Positions 60,535-64,000 of a stretch of 64,000 nucleotides of DNA are shown here, one piece after another. The translations under genes were made by a program, and so were the position numbers. Source of the stretch: Epiperipatus broadwayi (taxonomy: Eukaryota; Onychophora; Udeonychophora; Euonychophora; Peripatidae). The stretch lies in contig JAQFVV010006245.1 in NCBI GenBank assembly GCA_028023455.1, forward strand, positions 7,397,331 through 7,461,330, in the 5' to 3' direction. The first letter of the stretch is position 1, and each line of letters begins with the position of its first letter. Under the pieces are notes generated by a model. The model worked only from the letters and a program-made list of their open reading frames with translations, was not told where the DNA came from and made no database searches.

Positions 60535-60624
60535 TAATATTTACTAAGACTGTAACCTCAAGAATATGTATGTAAAAATGTGATAGTAGGGATCTCTACA
60601 GGTCTTAACCATAAACTTACATTT
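60535..60624 (-). mobile_element. Family 3 short retroposon (90 bp, TSD-flanked)
   Basis: Begins TAATATTTACTAAGACTGTA and continues CCTCAAGAATATG, GATAGTAGGGATCTCTACAG and GTCTTAACCATAAACTTAC. It is the simplest full copy of the core also present in the 5-6-kb array and at 48.5 kb. Perfect 13-bp direct repeats on both sides define its exact ends and show it moves as a unit of about 90 bp. It has no coding capacity. Confidence 0.82.
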
Positions 60625-60637
60625 TAAACTAACTGAA
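60625..60637. repeat. Right target-site duplication of the family 3 copy at 60.5 kb
   Basis: Perfect 13-bp match to 60522-60534. Confidence 0.75.
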
Positions 60638-60639
60638 AT

Positions 60640-63130
60640 GGTTTCTACATCGGAAATAGAAGCGCCTGATAATATCAAATTTTTTATTTTTATTTTCACA
60701 ATAACCCTTAACATTGTTTTTTTAAATCCATTTTTTTTCTCTCTCTCTCCCCAAAGCATTAAAATAAACATAAGTTATTAAAAAGAGGTGTTTTCAATAA
60801 TAAGGAATATTATTCATATCAATATTATTTGTTGTTTCATTATATATGTAACCATTCATGTATTTATGTATTTCTAAAGCATTGGTTTCTTTATGTATTG
60901 ATTTTTTGGGTGTGTTATCATGAAAATAACTAATATAAGAGTTCTTAATGTCAGGAAACAACACACACACACACAATAGTATCTATATGCTTGGATAGAT
61001 GTTCTGGGTAAATGTACATATTTAAAAAGGGAATAAGGGTAGAACATTTATTATAGTGAGAAATAAATTTAAGGTAATCAGTAACCTAGCTTAATGGGGA
61101 TTAAGATGAATGAAGATTGTAATTAGAAACAGGTCTCTCTTTAGATATTCCTATCTTTGTAATTTAAGTAAATTTTCTCTACCTATTTTTCGTTTTTTTT
61201 TTTTTAAGGTTTTATACATAAATTTTATGCGTTATATACTATGCGCATATGTTTGTGATTCGAGTATTGATTTATGAAATCAAAAATTTGACATGATCTG
61301 AAATATTTTTACACCTACCAAATGTGTCAACATCCATATATCATATTATATGCTACTAACGATTGATTTTAAATTCATTGGGGGGGGGGGATATTTGTTG
61401 TTATCCAAAATGTTTCTTTTTTTTATTTTTAAATAAAACACATTAAGGTTATAACTGAAATCAGTATGTTTGTCTGTACTGCTCTACATTCTTACTGAAT
61501 ATTTAAATACACAAAAGTTTGTATAAAATAATAAAAATATATGTCATTTAGGCATTATATAATTGATATTCAGTTGCATAAAAATAAAATTACATAACAA
61601 TGTTTTTTTTTCTTTTAAAATGAAACTGTATGTTCAGGGTAAAGATTATCAAAGGAATTGCTATTAGTCAAAAATAGATAACATTTTGGTGACCAAGTAG
61701 CTGATACAGTATCAATATTTTTAATAATAATGATTATGTTCTAGATGCATGTTTAACAATTAATGCTCATTAAAAAGATCAAACTGGCAATACAAAGTAT
61801 TATTGGCAAAAGTACAAAATTATAAACTTATAAATTCTTAAAGTCAACACACATCTGAAAAATTGTAGGCTCTTCAAAAATGTGTGGTATGTGATTTAGA
61901 AGCAAAATATTTTTTATAATTAAGCTTTCATTTACTGATCTCTCATGTTAATCATATGTAAAATAAAAAGTAATGCTGTCACAAACATAAAAATTAATCA
62001 ATGGATTGTGATAAGCATATTACTAGATCAGAAAAATCCTTATTTACACTTTTTTCAAATACATAAAATGTTTCTGTCAATTGATTTCCAGAAGAAGCAT
62101 ATTACATAGGCTACCTTTTTCCAACAGTACATGTCATTATATCTTATAAGTGTTGGAGACCCTTATCATGACATTATCTTGATATAATTATTATTTACAT
62201 CACATCATTAAATTATTCGAATAATTTAGGGTCATCTTATAATGCAATTTTGTTTTTCAAAATACTAATGCTCAAATTGCTTTATACAGCTGCAAATTCA
62301 CTTTATTTAAATCCTATGAGAAGAAATGTACTATTTATTTAAATATTTTATTCTATACGGAATACAACGTAAATAAATGTTCCGGTATTATATTATTACT
62401 TTGTTATCTATATCCATACAATTGCAATTATATGTGAAGTTAATTAATTCCCAAAAGTTAATAAATATATTAAGTTTAACGGTCTTTATTTTTAAATAAT
62501 AGAAGTTTAAATTTTCATTTGAAAAAATTAAATCAATAAAATTACATAAAATGTAGAAAATAGAAATATATTTAATTTTCAAATGAATACACCTTATTAG
62601 ATTGACACGTTCCTTAATAACTTCTGATTATAAAAAATTATCAAAAGAATTTATTTTTAAATACAATTATTAATAATTAATTTAGCATTAAATTACATAT
62701 TGATATAAAAATATTAAGTGAAGAAATAAGTAAGTACTATTGATGTAATTGTAGAATAAATATAAACAAATAGAAAACCTATGTTTTTATTTCTATTTCA
62801 TAATGGTTTTCGAATTTAACTATGTATACAACTATTTCATTAAAATATTTTTTGATTAAAATCTAAAGATCAGTAAAAGAACTCTTAAAGAAAATTTACA
62901 CGATTATTCACACAATTTTTTTTTAAAAAAACTTTTTTCATTAAGTTATTAAAAAAAAACTTCAAAAAATATTTATAAAATTAAAATATCGCGAAAGAAT
63001 TAGCATCAATTTAGCTAAGTATAATACACAGTAATTTATAAAAGATAAATAAATAAAAATCATTATACAAAGTAGAAAACTAATGAAAAAGATTAATAAA
63101 TCTTAAAATTCTTGAAGATGTCAAAATGTT
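60640..63130. other. AT-rich non-coding DNA
   Basis: CT-rich and (AC)n runs (about 60738-60752 and 60960-60976), poly-G at about 61380-61390. The minus-strand ORFs here follow these simple tracts. No gene. Confidence 0.5.
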
Positions 63131-63144
63131 TTATCAAAGATGAT

Positions 63145-63148
63145 GATG

Positions 63149-63204
<56 letters not shown>

Positions 63205-63241
63205 TACTACTACTACTATTATTATTATTATTATTATTATT
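63145..63241 (+). repeat. Compound microsatellite (TTA)n(CTA)n(TTA)n
   Basis: Long TTA run interrupted centrally by CTA repeats. The mirror-like layout resembles the 52.5-kb compound microsatellite. Confidence 0.97.
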
Positions 63242-64000
63242 GATATTTGAATATTAATATACTATATTTACAAAACAAATAAAAAATGAAATTAGATGCA
63301 CTAACATTTAACAACCATAATATATTTTAATTATGTGATGTCTCATATGTTATATCACATATTAATATTTCAAAAACTATCATATTAAAAAAATTAAAAT
63401 AATTGTTTTAATGGATATATTTTTAAATAATCATAAATATTTCAAAATACCTTATTTTTGAAAATTTTGAATATATAAATGCACACCTTTTACATAAAAA
63501 GTTACATAATATTTATTTTAAGTTAAATTTTCTATTAAATTTGGTGCACAAATAGTTTTTGCATAACTAAAAAAAGGATTTTGTCAAGTTTTATTTATGA
63601 TAACCCTAGGTAAAAATTATAAGAAATATAAGTATACATTAAGCCATGTTATTTCTTTTGAATACATTGCATTTTTAAGCAATATAATTCTAGGGGTGTG
63701 AATAATTACAGAAGCATTGTAGGGGTGATAGTATTTTAATATTTTTAAATTATTTGTTTAAGATTGTATGTGCATTTTCTAAACTATCTTAACAATGCAA
63801 AATATTTTTAAATGGATTTTTAAGACCATGTAAATAAAAATTAAGCATATTTAAATATTTTTGGTACATACTTTTTGGTCAAATAAAAAAAGCACAGAAT
63901 GCTGGTATATTGTCTCAAGATAAGCATCATTGCATAGTTAAAATGTTTCTACATAATTGTGAACAGAATCTTGAGATTACTAGATTGTTGCATGCTTAGA
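63242..64000. other. AT-rich DNA to window end
   Basis: No gene, repeat ends or RNA recognised. Confidence 0.45.

Overview
The window is a strongly AT-rich stretch of nuclear DNA from a multicellular animal, by eye well under 30% G+C. The evidence for an animal is the kind of transposon relics present: an RTE/BovB-type LINE, a Penelope-like element reverse transcriptase, a hAT transposon with a ZBED5-like transposase, and a pogo/Tigger-like DNA element. There are no rRNA genes, operons, Shine-Dalgarno sites or long ORFs. A cnidarian, chelicerate, mollusc or other invertebrate would all fit; I cannot name the species from sequence alone. No intact protein-coding gene is visible, so this reads as an intergenic region or a very long intron.

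Layout. 0-4.7 kb: low-complexity AT DNA with a homopurine block (0.15-0.29 kb) and one unusual GC-richer three-way-junction motif (about 2.05 kb). 4.7-6.2 kb: foldback DNA, comprising a hairpin element with a 15-bp target-site duplication (TSD) followed by an inverted and tandem array of ~300-bp units. 7.5-14.2 kb: fragments of a ~165-185-bp satellite-like repeat interrupted by a decayed RTE LINE (9.6-11.8 kb) and a large foldback element (12.5-12.9 kb). 15.5-18.1 kb: a small hairpin MITE, then an almost complete hAT element with TIRs, 8-bp TSDs and a dead transposase on the minus strand. 19.5-20.7 kb: a Penelope-like RT relic. 21.8-22.7 kb: a pogo/Tigger-like non-autonomous element with TA duplications. 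27.5-34 kb: the least repetitive part, with several GC-richer islands, a possible exon and an E-box repeat, but no recognised gene. 35-42 kb: nearly featureless AT DNA with one CTCF-like site. 42-54 kb: tandem duplications, a 0.5-kb foldback element, four more copies of the 12.6-kb foldback family and a tRNA-like sequence. 55.3-56.5 kb: the endonuclease half of a second RTE copy. 56.5-64 kb: AT-rich DNA with one short TSD-flanked retroposon at 60.5 kb and a long (TTA)n.

The most notable pattern is that three unrelated short, non-coding, mostly palindromic repeat families each have at least one copy flanked by perfect direct repeats of 12-15 bp. Cut-and-paste MITEs do not make duplications that long, but target-primed reverse transcription does. 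The RTE and Penelope-like relics in the same window are possible sources of that enzyme. This is an inference from the sequence and has not been tested against a database.
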